From NCBI RefSeq assembly GCF_018531145.1, contig NZ_JAHDSZ010000009.1:1-64000 (forward strand): 64,000 nucleotides of DNA. Direction: 5' to 3'. This DNA comes from Canibacter zhuwentaonis. Its GTDB lineage: Bacteria; Actinomycetota; Actinomycetes; Actinomycetales; Microbacteriaceae. The notes below the pieces were generated by a model. It saw only the letters and a list, made by a program, of their open reading frames with translations. It did no database searches and was not told the DNA's origin. The stretch's first letter is position 1. Each line of letters starts with the position of its first letter. Made by a program: the position numbers and the translations under genes. Of this stretch, positions 8,252 to 17,898 are shown piece by piece.

Positions 8252-11200
8252 GTGCAAAATAATAAAAATATCAACAAAATTGCAGGTCTCGGTCTAGTAG
8301 GAAGCGTCTTAGGGTCCGCTTTAACCCCGCTCGCAGCAGCCAACGCAACCTTCTGGCAATCAGATCCGCGTTGCGTTGAAATACCCGGACCAATTATGCC
8401 GCACGATCCAACCGACGATCAGATAGCGGCGGCGCAAACCGCGGTGCAAAAGGCACAGCTTGCGCACGCAACAGCACAACAGCAAGCACAAGCGCAGGAA
8501 ACAACGCTTGCCGCAGCAGCTCAAAAGCAAACTGCTGTGGCACAAGCCGCACAAAAAGCAAAGGCAAACACGCAACTCGCACAGCAGCGGGTAGCCACCG
8601 CCCTGCAACAGGCGCAGCGCAAAAGCGTGGCAGAACTTGCCGAGGCAAATAAAAACATAACAGATATTCCGCAGCAGATTAGCACGCAACAGACCGCAAA
8701 GCAGCAGGCGCAAAAACAGCTCGAACAGCTCGCCGCTGCAAGCGAGGAAGCCGCCGCTAACAGCATAGCCGCAAGAGAAGCGTTACGCGGCGCGCTAAGC
8801 TCAGTAGACAGCGCGCTCGTAAACGATCCGGCTACTGCCGAGAGAATTAAGCAGCGATTAGCCGAACTGCCACAAGAAATTGCGGCTCTTGATAAGCAAC
8901 TTAAAGCCGCACAGCAGCAACAAAACGACCTAATTACCGAGATAGTGAAGCTGCAAACGCGGGAGCAAGACGCGCAACGCGAAGTTGATCAGGCGCAGAC
9001 TGAGCTGCAAAATATAACAGCACAGCAGCATGAGACAAAGCACAAACTAGCCGATCTGCAGCAACAAGTGGCCAAAGCTCGAGAAGATTATGAAAAAGCG
9101 GCTGCGATAGAAGAGAGCAAAACTGAAGCAGCTAAAACAATCGAGCAAGAGATAAAAGAAACTGCAGCAGCTATTGCTGTAACAACTAAAAAATCTCAAG
9201 AGCTAGCACGCCAGATTGTAGATCTTGAAAGCGAGCTTACCGAGGCAACTACGACTCAAGATGATCTCAGAGAAAAACTCAAAACGCTTACCGAGTCAAG
9301 CACAATCGCTCAAACGTTAAAAGAACAGCTTTCACACCAGATCAAACAGCTACAGCAAGAGCTCGCACAGAACGAAACTGAGCTAGCCCAAGCACAGGAT
9401 GATCACAAGCAGATCAGCGACACAATAGATAAGGCAAAAGCAAAACCTGCTGGTCAGGTTTCCGCAATGCCAGCTACTGCGCCAGCAACCTCCGCGCAAA
9501 CTAAACCAGATGCAAAACCTGCTGCGCAAATACAAGATGCCGAGCTGCTCGCTGATATTACAGCGCAACCGGCTACGCTGTTCCGATCCGCCGCCGGAAA
9601 AGCTCCGGTGCGCATCACAGAAATTGAGCAGCTACCCAAGCGAAGCTATGAGTACACCATAGGTGTTAAAATGCCAAACGGCGACGAAGCAAGAATGCCA
9701 GTAACCAGCGTTTCAGAAACGGTTGAAAACGGGATTACACAGTACAAATTCAGCGCAGAGTTGCCGGGTCAAAACGGCACTGCACGCACAGTTAGCGTGT
9801 CTGTAACCCAAACAGCTCCTGTTGTTGATAACACCTACACATCGTTTGCAAGCCTGCTTAACGCTATGCAACAAAACCCGGCAGGTAACTTCAAACTCGG
9901 CAAAAACGTGTATGCGGATGAGGTTCCAGCACCAAACGAACCCAGCTACCTAGCAACACCCTTTACAGGAACTTTTGACGCCCAGGGGTTTCAAATTCAC
10001 GGGCTCAAAAAACCCCTGTTTAGCGAACTAGCGGGCGCGCAGGTTAAAAATCTTGAGCTCACAGGTGTGAACATCGTAAGCACCGCTGCCGCCACCGCAG
10101 CGCTCGCACAAACCAGCACCGCTGCCACTGTTATTGAGCAGGTACACGTCAGCGGAAACATCGAAGCGGCGCAGCACGTAGGCGCAATTGTTGCAAACGC
10201 CTCACAGCTCACCGCAACGGGCGTTTCAATGGTTGGCACAATCACCGTGAAATACAAAGGCAACGAGTCTAACGTTGGCGGGCTTTTCGGCAACTTCTCC
10301 GGTGGTAAAATAACCGACGCCAGCTTCCAGGGCACTATTAACACAATGCACGGCAGAGACAATCGCAACCGAGTTGGCGGTATTGCCGGTCGCTTGGTAG
10401 ATGGCTCCGCTGCGCACAGGGTCTACGCCGGAGGGCAAATTAACAACGTGAACGGGCACGGTCAAGTTGGCGGGCTCATCGGCTCTCTGTGGAGCGGCAG
10501 GCAAGGCACACTAAATCGTGCGCTGAGCGCAATGCAAGTGAACGGAGGAACTCTAATTCATGGTGACACCGGGTTTAGGGGCAAGATTCAGCAAGTGTTC
10601 ATGCTTGAAAATGAAAGCTCCGGAAAAACGGATCGAGGCGGCAACTACGGCAGAACTATAGCACTTAATGTTGCTGAACAGTTCATGCGTGACGGGCTTC
10701 AACTCTCACGCGATGCCCGCGTCGTTGCCGCGCAGCAGGCATCAGCGCAGTTCAACAAGCCAGAGGCCATCGCCGAAAGAATACAAGCCTACCACAACTA
10801 TTCACTGCTACTCCCCTACGCTGATGCAGCAACCGTTGTGAAAGCAGCTAACAAACTTGATGCGGCGGATGCGCTGGTTACCAAGGTTTTGCGCTCGGTT
10901 ACTGCAACCGCTAACGGAGCACCGCTTGTAACAACAGCTACCCAAGCAAAGCGGATTGACGCGATTCTGCTGCACTTCAGCGACGGCACAGTCGAGAAAC
11001 GCGCGGTTCAGCTAACACAAGACTCGCTCAAGTCTGACGGGTTAGCAAATTATTTGATGTCAGATGCTCTCCCCTACACGCCACGACAGGTGAGTGAGCT
11101 TAGCGCCACAGATTACAGAAATATCGCTTCTGAACTGCGTCGAGTTAAGTTTGATAATATTGACATCGTAAAACTTTACGGCGCTGATGCTTGGCAAAAC

Positions 11201-14200
11201 GAGCTACAAAAACGACACGAGCGCGCAGTTGCTGAGGCAACCAAGAAAAACCGCCCTGCGCCATCTGAGCAGAGCACTCTAGCACAAATGCAACAGGACT
11301 ACCGTGGGCTGCTGTATTTGCGTGAAACCATTGAGAAACAGCGCGATCAGCTGGCTTCGCAAATCGCAAAAGTGCTAACCCTTGACGGCTTTGTTGTTGC
11401 TGATAGGCGCACCCAGGAGCAGCTGATTATCAAGGCTATGCAAAACAAAGCAGCCCTGGTGCTCGGTCTTGCCTATGTCAACAAGTGGTATGACATTAAT
11501 TTCGGGTCTGTGAATCTACGTGATGCACTGATATTCAATCCGGAGTACTACGGTCTCAATAGATCCGCTCTTGACACCCTAATTCGTCTGGGAAGTAGCT
11601 ATAATCTACTTAATCCGCGCAACACTCTAAAAACATATGAACAGCTTTTTGCGGTAGAAACAGGTCACAGCGATATTGCAACCCTGCTTGAGCAGCTACG
11701 ACAGCAGCACACCACGACGGCTAGCTTTGATGACTGGTTTAAACAAACCACAAAAGCGTACATCTTAGAAACGCCATCAACAGCTAACCCTGATGCTAAT
11801 GTGCTTGCATCTGATAGATTCACTAAGAACTCCCGCTTCAGGAATGGCTTGCTGCCAATTCTTACCGTCAGCGAGAACAGCCTTTTTGTTGTTGTTAATA
11901 TGACAAGCGTGGCGCTTGGCACTTTCCAACGCTACTATGACGCAACGACAACAACAGCTGCGGATGTGCCAGCTAAAATCGCTGAGGTTAAAGATCGCAT
12001 CGGTGAATACGCTAAGAAATATCGTGACTATTACGATATGTGGTATCGCATCGGTAACGAAAAGATGCGCGAGAAACTCGTCAATGCGATTCCTGTGTGG
12101 GACGGCTATCTCTCACCTAAAGGCTGGAGAGAGAGCTACGGCTCAAAAAGCTTCCGCGCTATTGAAGAGTTCTTTGGTCCTATCGGCAGGTGGTATCCGG
12201 CAAACGGAACGTACGGATACTCTAACCACAGCGAGACCTTTATGGTTGTGCGTGGTATCCTCAACGGTGTTAGCACCTACACTCATGAAATGGTACACAA
12301 CCTTGACCGCCACGTTTTCCTTGGCGGAGAGAAAACACGCCGCCGTTCAGAGCCTGAGCTTTACCCAACTTCGCTGCTACAAAACCCTGATTCAGCCTCG
12401 CACGATGTGTTCGGCTTCAACCAGGCTGATAATTTCACCCCCGGCGCAAACGACAGCTACCTGCACAATAAGAACCCTGACCGCTTCCAGAGCGTTAACG
12501 ATCTTAACGAGTATTTCAAAGGCTATTTTGAAGCACTGCACCTGTTAGAAAACGCTGAGGCAGAAGCAATCTTGAAACGTAGCACAGCGGATCAAGCAAA
12601 AATTCTGGCGCGCCTCGGCAACCATCCAACCGGCACAATTCGCCACCTTAACTCTTATGATCCGCTAACACAGCAGGATATTGAGGCAATGAACCTGCGC
12701 AGTATCAGCGACCTGGTTGAAAACTCGCTGATGCTTACACGACAGCTACGCGCAACGGGTGAGGTGCAAGAACAGAACGGATACTGGACGATCCCGGTGC
12801 TTGATCCGCTATACGGAACAGCAGAATCTGATCTTGGCATAACAGGCGAGAGCGCGTTTAGACGCAACGCGTTTGAGCTACTCGCAGCGCGCGGTTACGA
12901 GGGCGGATTTGTGCCGTATGCCTCAGATAAATATGGCGCTGCTGCGGCTGCTGAGGGAGCTCGCAACCTACCAGACACCGCTATTATGCCGCGCATTTTT
13001 GAGGGCCAGTTCACCTCTTTGAAAGATTATAAAAAAGACGCCTACGCGCAGAATAAACTACGCGCGGAGTCTAAGCTGAAAGAGGTTACGCTTAATGATT
13101 TCCGCGGTGAAACAATAACAATCCGCAATTACGCAGATCTGCTCAGCCAGTTTGAAAAGTTCCTGCAGCAGGACTTTGAAAAGAATAAGTATCGCGCGCA
13201 AGACTCCGCAGCTTATCGCTTCAAAGAGGCTCTGTTTAGCCAGTTTATGCGCGACAGCGAAGAGTTTAGAAGCTCTATCTTCACCGATGGCAAACAGCAG
13301 ACCGCCGCCCCAGCGCGACACCACGCTGTGTTGGGAGCGGTTGCGGATCGCCCGGTGCTATCCCTTGCAAACTATTTTGCTAGTATTGCAGATACCAGCA
13401 ACAAAACCTCTGACACCCCGCCAGATCAGCTCACTGATGATGATATACAGCAGTTGCAGGATATTCTCAACAGACTGACGCAGGAGATAACCACGCTCAC
13501 AGCGGAAATATCTGAAAAGCAGGCAAACTTGCAAAACTTGCGGGCATTGCACACGCAACAGGAGGTACTTCTTGAGCAGCTTAGGAGCGATATATCCGAA
13601 GCTTCCACGACTTATTACGATGCGGAACAGAAGCAACGCGCTCTCACAAGCCAGCTTGAGCTAAAACGCGAACAGGCAGTTGAAGAACAGGGCGAGTACG
13701 CACAATTACAGCAAACGCTCGCAGAAAAAACAGCTCAACACGGACAGCTTACAGTTGATGTTCTCATTGTGCTTGCTGCGGAAACTGCTGCAAAGAAAAA
13801 TGTCTTGGATGAGTTCTTAGCACATCAGGAGCGTGCTGCTGCTATGCTCGCTGAGGTCGATAAGGCTCTGAACAGCGCAACCGCAGCTCACGGTCAAAAA
13901 ACACTGCAGCTAGCAACTCTGAATAAAGAATTACAGTTGCAGGAAGCTGCGGCGCAGAAGGTGATGCAGGAAGCTATTGTCATTGCTCACAAATATACTG
14001 AGACAGCAGAAACACAGAAACAGCTAACAACTCTTGAAGCGCTCGCTAACACTGCTGCAGCTGCTGCTGCGGATGCAGCAGCAGCTCAGGAAAAAGCCGC
14101 TGATAATATGCGAAAAATAGCGGCTGCTATAAGCTCGCTAGAAGCGCAGCTTGCCGCAGCAAACAAGACAGTGTCTGAGTTGCAAAAAAAGAACGGGGTA

Positions 14201-14836
14201 ATTTCTGCGCTTAGCGTAGAAACTCTGATTCAGCTTGCGCCTCAGGTAACTCCTCTGTTTCCTGAACTAGTTGATCCGCTTAATAAACTCGCAGCCGCAA
14301 CAGCTGCGCTAACAGCAACGGAAAGTAAACAGGCGGCCACAGGAGCGGCTGTGCGCGAGGCAACTGCGCAGCGTGATAGCGCTGCAGCAGGGGTTACAGC
14401 CGCGCAGCAGCAGCTAGCACTCTTAACAGCTGAGCTGAACAAACTATTAGCTGAGCAGGCTGCGGCTAAACAGGCTGCAACAAGAACTCCCTACGTGATC
14501 GCAGAAACTCTGGTGCAAGATCCGCCGCCAATCTATGTGATACCTGCCGTGCAAACTGTATCCGAATCTACTCAGCGCATAGCTTCGCAGGAACCAACAC
14601 AGCCGCAGCAGAGTATTGCGCACAGACTCGCCACAACGGATAACCCTGCCGCGCAAACTGTGCCCGAATCTACTCAGCACATAGTTTCGCAGGAACCAAC
14701 ACAGCCGCAGCAGAGTATTGCGCACAGACTCGCCACAACGGATAACCCTGCCGCGCTCCCGCTGCTGCTGGGCGCTTTAACTCTCACTGCCGCGGGCATT
14801 GCTCCAACAAGGGTGCGCAATAAGCGTAAAAACTAA
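8252..14836 (+). CDS. Giant secreted M26-like zinc metalloprotease (IgA1-protease/ZmpB family) with coiled-coil arms
   Basis: The 2,194-residue protein is predicted to be an extracellular endopeptidase. A signal peptide ends around LAAANA (about residue 32). Residues about 50-395 form a Gln/Ala/Glu-rich coiled coil, followed by a Pro/Ala linker. From about 440 comes an M26 N-terminal-like region with DNTYTSFASLL near 526 and three GLUG-type repeats: VGGLFG near 673, VGGIAG near 706, VGGLIG near 737. The catalytic motif is HEMVH at 1345-1349, with the third ligand Glu 20 residues later (1369), the M26 spacing. A second coiled coil spans about 1724-2076, then two 34-residue repeats, and a hydrophobic/basic tail after LATTD. 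The start is GTG with a weak ribosome site. Known M26 enzymes cut IgA1 or other mucosal glycoproteins; the substrate here is unknown. Confidence 0.88.
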   Translation: MQNNKNINKIAGLGLVGSVLGSALTPLAAANATFWQSDPRCVEIPGPIMPHDPTDDQIAAAQTAVQKAQLAHATAQQQAQAQETTLAAAAQKQTAVAQAAQKAKANTQLAQQRVATALQQAQRKSVAELAEANKNITDIPQQISTQQTAKQQAQKQLEQLAAASEEAAANSIAAREALRGALSSVDSALVNDPATAERIKQRLAELPQEIAALDKQLKAAQQQQNDLITEIVKLQTREQDAQREVDQAQTELQNITAQQHETKHKLADLQQQVAKAREDYEKAAAIEESKTEAAKTIEQEIKETAAAIAVTTKKSQELARQIVDLESELTEATTTQDDLREKLKTLTESSTIAQTLKEQLSHQIKQLQQELAQNETELAQAQDDHKQISDTIDKAKAKPAGQVSAMPATAPATSAQTKPDAKPAAQIQDAELLADITAQPATLFRSAAGKAPVRITEIEQLPKRSYEYTIGVKMPNGDEARMPVTSVSETVENGITQYKFSAELPGQNGTARTVSVSVTQTAPVVDNTYTSFASLLNAMQQNPAGNFKLGKNVYADEVPAPNEPSYLATPFTGTFDAQGFQIHGLKKPLFSELAGAQVKNLELTGVNIVSTAAATAALAQTSTAATVIEQVHVSGNIEAAQHVGAIVANASQLTATGVSMVGTITVKYKGNESNVGGLFGNFSGGKITDASFQGTINTMHGRDNRNRVGGIAGRLVDGSAAHRVYAGGQINNVNGHGQVGGLIGSLWSGRQGTLNRALSAMQVNGGTLIHGDTGFRGKIQQVFMLENESSGKTDRGGNYGRTIALNVAEQFMRDGLQLSRDARVVAAQQASAQFNKPEAIAERIQAYHNYSLLLPYADAATVVKAANKLDAADALVTKVLRSVTATANGAPLVTTATQAKRIDAILLHFSDGTVEKRAVQLTQDSLKSDGLANYLMSDALPYTPRQVSELSATDYRNIASELRRVKFDNIDIVKLYGADAWQNELQKRHERAVAEATKKNRPAPSEQSTLAQMQQDYRGLLYLRETIEKQRDQLASQIAKVLTLDGFVVADRRTQEQLIIKAMQNKAALVLGLAYVNKWYDINFGSVNLRDALIFNPEYYGLNRSALDTLIRLGSSYNLLNPRNTLKTYEQLFAVETGHSDIATLLEQLRQQHTTTASFDDWFKQTTKAYILETPSTANPDANVLASDRFTKNSRFRNGLLPILTVSENSLFVVVNMTSVALGTFQRYYDATTTTAADVPAKIAEVKDRIGEYAKKYRDYYDMWYRIGNEKMREKLVNAIPVWDGYLSPKGWRESYGSKSFRAIEEFFGPIGRWYPANGTYGYSNHSETFMVVRGILNGVSTYTHEMVHNLDRHVFLGGEKTRRRSEPELYPTSLLQNPDSASHDVFGFNQADNFTPGANDSYLHNKNPDRFQSVNDLNEYFKGYFEALHLLENAEAEAILKRSTADQAKILARLGNHPTGTIRHLNSYDPLTQQDIEAMNLRSISDLVENSLMLTRQLRATGEVQEQNGYWTIPVLDPLYGTAESDLGITGESAFRRNAFELLAARGYEGGFVPYASDKYGAAAAAEGARNLPDTAIMPRIFEGQFTSLKDYKKDAYAQNKLRAESKLKEVTLNDFRGETITIRNYADLLSQFEKFLQQDFEKNKYRAQDSAAYRFKEALFSQFMRDSEEFRSSIFTDGKQQTAAPARHHAVLGAVADRPVLSLANYFASIADTSNKTSDTPPDQLTDDDIQQLQDILNRLTQEITTLTAEISEKQANLQNLRALHTQQEVLLEQLRSDISEASTTYYDAEQKQRALTSQLELKREQAVEEQGEYAQLQQTLAEKTAQHGQLTVDVLIVLAAETAAKKNVLDEFLAHQERAAAMLAEVDKALNSATAAHGQKTLQLATLNKELQLQEAAAQKVMQEAIVIAHKYTETAETQKQLTTLEALANTAAAAAADAAAAQEKAADNMRKIAAAISSLEAQLAAANKTVSELQKKNGVISALSVETLIQLAPQVTPLFPELVDPLNKLAAATAALTATESKQAATGAAVREATAQRDSAAAGVTAAQQQLALLTAELNKLLAEQAAAKQAATRTPYVIAETLVQDPPPIYVIPAVQTVSESTQRIASQEPTQPQQSIAHRLATTDNPAAQTVPESTQHIVSQEPTQPQQSIAHRLATTDNPAALPLLLGALTLTAAGIAPTRVRNKRKN
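14552..14755 (+). repeat. Tandem 102-bp direct repeat, two copies
   Basis: Copies at 14552-14653 and 14654-14755 encode two near-identical 34-residue units, each containing EPTQPQQSIAHRLATTDNPA. The second copy runs straight into the C-terminal membrane-type tail of the metalloprotease, so the LATTD motif is present twice. The near-identity points to recent duplication. Confidence 0.93.
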
Positions 14837-14868
14837 ACCATAGAGTTATTTGCCCACAAGTTGCAAAG

Positions 14869-14907
14869 TAATACGGCTCTCCAACTGTGAGAGTCGCATT
14901 ATTTTTT
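14869..14907 (+). terminator. Rho-independent terminator of the metalloprotease gene
   Basis: A 13-bp stem with one mismatch and one G-T pair (14869-14881 with 14889-14901) is followed by TTTTTT (14902-14907). Confidence 0.9.
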
Positions 14908-15249
14908 AGCGCGCCAGTTTAATACATGATTTCTCAATCTGTGCTGCAACACCAATAATTACACCACTACTCACACCCTGCTACCAAGCTAAGCAGCGGC
15001 ACAATATCGTGCAATCGGCTCTGTTAAATCCTGCGTAAAGAACTAAAGCTCCCACAATTACAGTACGCTCGTTGAACCGCTGCAGTTGGAATTTGTAATT
15101 GAGATTTTAGTTTCTCAACTTCCTAATCTTTATTAGAGCTTAAACTAGAATAACAGCACGGCAAAACTTAGTTCACATCAAGCATCATAAATTCAGTTTT
15201 ATTAACGGATCATTACGTACTGTTAATAAATATCGATGCTCTAATTTTG
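14908..15249. other. Gene-free AT-rich intergenic stretch
   Basis: I see no supported coding sequence, RNA or clear repeat here. It separates the metalloprotease terminator from the tRNA cluster on the other strand. It could hold decayed sequence, but nothing recognisable remains. Confidence 0.5.
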
Positions 15250-15324
15250 TGGGCGATACTGGATTCGAACCAGCGACCTCTTCCGTGTCAAGGAAACGCG
15301 CTAACCAGACTGCGCCAATCGCCC
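15250..15324 (-). tRNA. tRNA-Val (anticodon GAC)
   Basis: The cloverleaf on the minus strand has acceptor GGGCGAT/ATCGCCC, an anticodon stem TTTCC/GGAAG with loop TTGACAC (anticodon GAC), and the T-arm GGTTCGAATCC. CCA is not encoded. It is the last gene of a three-tRNA cluster. Confidence 0.95.
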
Positions 15325-15331
15325 ATTTAAT

Positions 15332-15405
15332 TGGAGGTGGCGACGGGATTCGAACCCGTGTATACGGCTTTGCAGGCCGCTGCCTCGCCTCTCGGCCACG
15401 CCACC
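15332..15405 (-). tRNA. tRNA-Cys (anticodon GCA)
   Basis: The acceptor is GGTGGCG/CGCCACC, the anticodon loop CTGCAAA (GCA), and the T-arm GGGTTCGAATCCC. The discriminator is T at 15335, and CCA is encoded at 15332-15334. Confidence 0.95.
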
Positions 15406-15446
15406 GTAGTTTTTGTTAGCTTAGGTATTTGCTTACCGTCCACCAG

Positions 15447-15519
15447 AGCGGATGACGAGACTCGAACTCGCGACCCTCACCTTGGCAAGGTGATGCGCTA
15501 CCAACTGCGCTACATCCGC
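15447..15519 (-). tRNA. tRNA-Gly (anticodon GCC)
   Basis: The acceptor is GCGGATG/CATCCGC, D arm GCGC/GCGC, anticodon stem TCACC/GGTGA with loop TTGCCAA (GCC), and T-arm GCGAG/CTCGT. CCA is not encoded. It is the first gene of the Gly-Cys-Val cluster on the minus strand. Confidence 0.95.
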
Positions 15520-15676
15520 ACATTGCTTTTTACAATACAGACAACTATACACTAAAAACTGTAAAAACTAAAATCGCGCAACACGGTTATTTTGGCAAAG
15601 CTTTAAATCCCCTCTGTAAAATTAACAATTCAAGCTACACTCATTAATAACAAACGCACACAAGCGTATAAAATTA

Positions 15677-16726
15677 ATGTACTACCCCCTACGAGATAAT
15701 AGAACCGTGAGCACTAAAAAGTCCAGAACCATTAGCCGGGCAGTCACCTCGGTTCTTCTGTTGTGCCTGCTTCTCGGCGCGTTCTGGGCTTATTCGAACA
15801 GGCAGCATCTTAGCAACTTCATCAGCGCACAAACTTTCAACGCCAGCGGCCGCATTGCTGAAATTGCGCAAACGCTCGAGTTTACAAACACGGGCAAAAT
15901 CGTGTTCTACGCAACGCACCCTGCCGTGCACACGGGTTTAGAATTTAAAGAGAGCTGCAGCCACGTCACATCGCAGGAAGCCACCCACGTGCTCGGCTGC
16001 TATCTGCCAAAGAGTAACCGCATTAATCTACTATCTGTGGCGGATGAGCGCCTCAACGGCATTATGGAAGTTAGCGCCGCACACGAAACGCTGCACTCCG
16101 TATGGCAGCAGCTCCCGCAGGAAGAACGCGACACTCTCGCAGAAAAACTGCAAAAACTATACGACCAGATGCAAACAAGCAGCCCTGATTTTGTAACAAG
16201 AATGAGCGTGTACAGCGATCTACCCCGCCACAGTTTTCAGAATGAACTCCACTCGATTATGGGAACAGAGCTTGACAATCTACCAGAATGGCTTGAAAAC
16301 CACTACGCAAAATGGTTTCAAAACCGCCACAAAATAGTTAAGCTGCATCGCGGATACGACAGTGTTTTTAAACAGCTACAGGAAGAAAGCGACGATATTA
16401 CAGCCACGCTAAAAAGTATGCACGAAGAGTACAGCACGCGCCAGGCGCAATTACAACAGGACATAGTCAGCTACAACTCCGATTTTAAACAGTTTATCCA
16501 GCGTAACGAAAACTATGAGTTTAGTGATGATGAAGCGCTGTTTTATCGCACAAAGGCCGCGTATGAGCTACGCCGCTCGCAGATAGAACAGGAAATTGAA
16601 GAACTCCAAAAATACGCTGTAGAATACGAAAACCTACGCGCTGAGCTAAACGAAATCCATAAAACGTCCGCTGAGCTCAGCGACCTGCTCGACAGCAACC
16701 TTGCAGAGCTTAACTCCGCCGGTTAA
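15677..16726 (+). CDS. Membrane-anchored protein with HExxH motif, putative zinc metallopeptidase
   Basis: An N-terminal membrane anchor (VTSVLLLCLLLGAFWAY) is followed by an exposed domain. It carries AHETLHSVW, with HETLH at residues 136-140, a zincin-type HExxH, and then NELHSIMGTE (about 189-198), where a Glu or His could be the third zinc ligand. After the conserved block come about 130 charged, coiled-coil-rich residues. From memory, similar 'AHE-LH ... NELHSI-GTE' proteins occur in other Gram-positives and in Saccharibacteria; I know of no assigned function. ATG 15677 sits only 3 bases after a TATAAAAT box, so GTG 15707 (339 residues, just before the anchor) may be the real start. Neither has a good ribosome site. 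Confidence 0.8.
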   Translation: MYYPLRDNRTVSTKKSRTISRAVTSVLLLCLLLGAFWAYSNRQHLSNFISAQTFNASGRIAEIAQTLEFTNTGKIVFYATHPAVHTGLEFKESCSHVTSQEATHVLGCYLPKSNRINLLSVADERLNGIMEVSAAHETLHSVWQQLPQEERDTLAEKLQKLYDQMQTSSPDFVTRMSVYSDLPRHSFQNELHSIMGTELDNLPEWLENHYAKWFQNRHKIVKLHRGYDSVFKQLQEESDDITATLKSMHEEYSTRQAQLQQDIVSYNSDFKQFIQRNENYEFSDDEALFYRTKAAYELRRSQIEQEIEELQKYAVEYENLRAELNEIHKTSAELSDLLDSNLAELNSAG

Positions 16727-16787
16727 AACTCCATGCTAACGCCACCGATTAGCACCGTAACTGGCGGCGATAATGAGAATCGACAGC

Positions 16788-17723
16788 CTAGAACGGTAGC
16801 AGCGGATCCACAGCCATTGCAAGAGAAAGCAGAGTCAAATACCCGATTGAACCGTGGAAAACGCGCATCGGCTTGCCATCGCGCCCACGAATAGCGTTGC
16901 TATACAGCAGGTGCGCTTCAACAATGACATAGCCACCCAGAAGCATAGCCGCGCCAGAATACACGATCCCCATAGGGTAAATCGGAATCAACAGCAGCGA
17001 TGCCGCAACGGTCGCCCAAGTGTAAAGAATAATTTGCAAGCTCACAGTGCTTCTGGTCCGCACAACCCCGAGCATAGGAACTTTAGCTGCCGCATAGTCC
17101 GCGCGATACTTAATCGAAAGTGGCCAGTAGTGAGGAGGGGTCCAAAGGAAAATTACGAGGAAGAAAATCCAGGGGGTCAGCTCTAAACTACCCGTTACCG
17201 CGGCCCAGCCAATAAGTACGGGGAAACACCCAGCAATACCGCCCCACACAATATTTTGCTCGCTGCGTCGTTTTAACAACAGCGTATAAATAACAACATA
17301 AAAAAAATTCGCCGCCGCCGAGAGCAAAGCAGCCAGCCAGTTGGTCGTAAAAAACAGCCAGATAACCGAAACAATCCCCAAAACCCAAGCAAAAATCAGC
17401 GCATTGCGCTCAGAAACATCGCCCGTTACGAGCGGTCTGTTTTTAGTGCGGCGCATTTTACGATCCATATCACGATCGATATAGCAGTTAAACGCACCCG
17501 CGCTGCCAGCGCTCATTGCCCCGCCAATTAAAGTTGCAACAACCAGCCACAGACTGGGCATACCGCGCTCCGCAAGAATCATCGCGGGCACTGTCACAAC
17601 CAGCAACAGCTCCATAACGCGAGGTTTAGTTAGCGCAATATAAGCCTTTATTGTGCGCTTAAAATTAGGAGCGCCACCCTGAGTGTGATCGCCCCTTGCA
17701 GCGTGCAAAGATCCAGTAACCAT
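16788..17723 (-). CDS. ctaB: Protoheme IX farnesyltransferase
   Basis: This UbiA-family membrane enzyme adds a farnesyl group to haem b to make haem o for terminal oxidases. At 311 residues with about eight or nine membrane segments, it has the first Asp-rich motif in NCYIDRDMDRKM and the second around YRADYAAAKVPML. It is divergent from tkt, the usual arrangement in actinobacteria. Its presence implies a haem-copper oxidase elsewhere in the genome, hence aerobic respiration (inference). Confidence 0.95.
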   Translation of the reverse strand: MVTGSLHAARGDHTQGGAPNFKRTIKAYIALTKPRVMELLLVVTVPAMILAERGMPSLWLVVATLIGGAMSAGSAGAFNCYIDRDMDRKMRRTKNRPLVTGDVSERNALIFAWVLGIVSVIWLFFTTNWLAALLSAAANFFYVVIYTLLLKRRSEQNIVWGGIAGCFPVLIGWAAVTGSLELTPWIFFLVIFLWTPPHYWPLSIKYRADYAAAKVPMLGVVRTRSTVSLQIILYTWATVAASLLLIPIYPMGIVYSGAAMLLGGYVIVEAHLLYSNAIRGRDGKPMRVFHGSIGYLTLLSLAMAVDPLLPF

Positions 17724-17898
17724 TTCTTATTCAATTCTACTCTTATCCAGGGGATGAGTTGCTGACACCTTTTCTAGAATTATCAAAGCTAAAAACAACT
17801 AGACTAGAAATAGATTGTGTGTATTTACGGCGGGCGTGTTTTGTGCTGTCACAGCCTACGCTATCCCCACACTTTTAACCCCAGCAACAAGGAGCAGA

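Noticed and set aside
8252-8300. ATG at 8250 as start of the metalloprotease
   Set aside because: It is in another frame and stops soon; GTG 8252 is in frame with the signal peptide.
7365-15324. Phage or integrative element at the tRNA genes
   Set aside because: No integrase, no mobility gene, and no clear direct repeat of a tRNA 3' end could be found.
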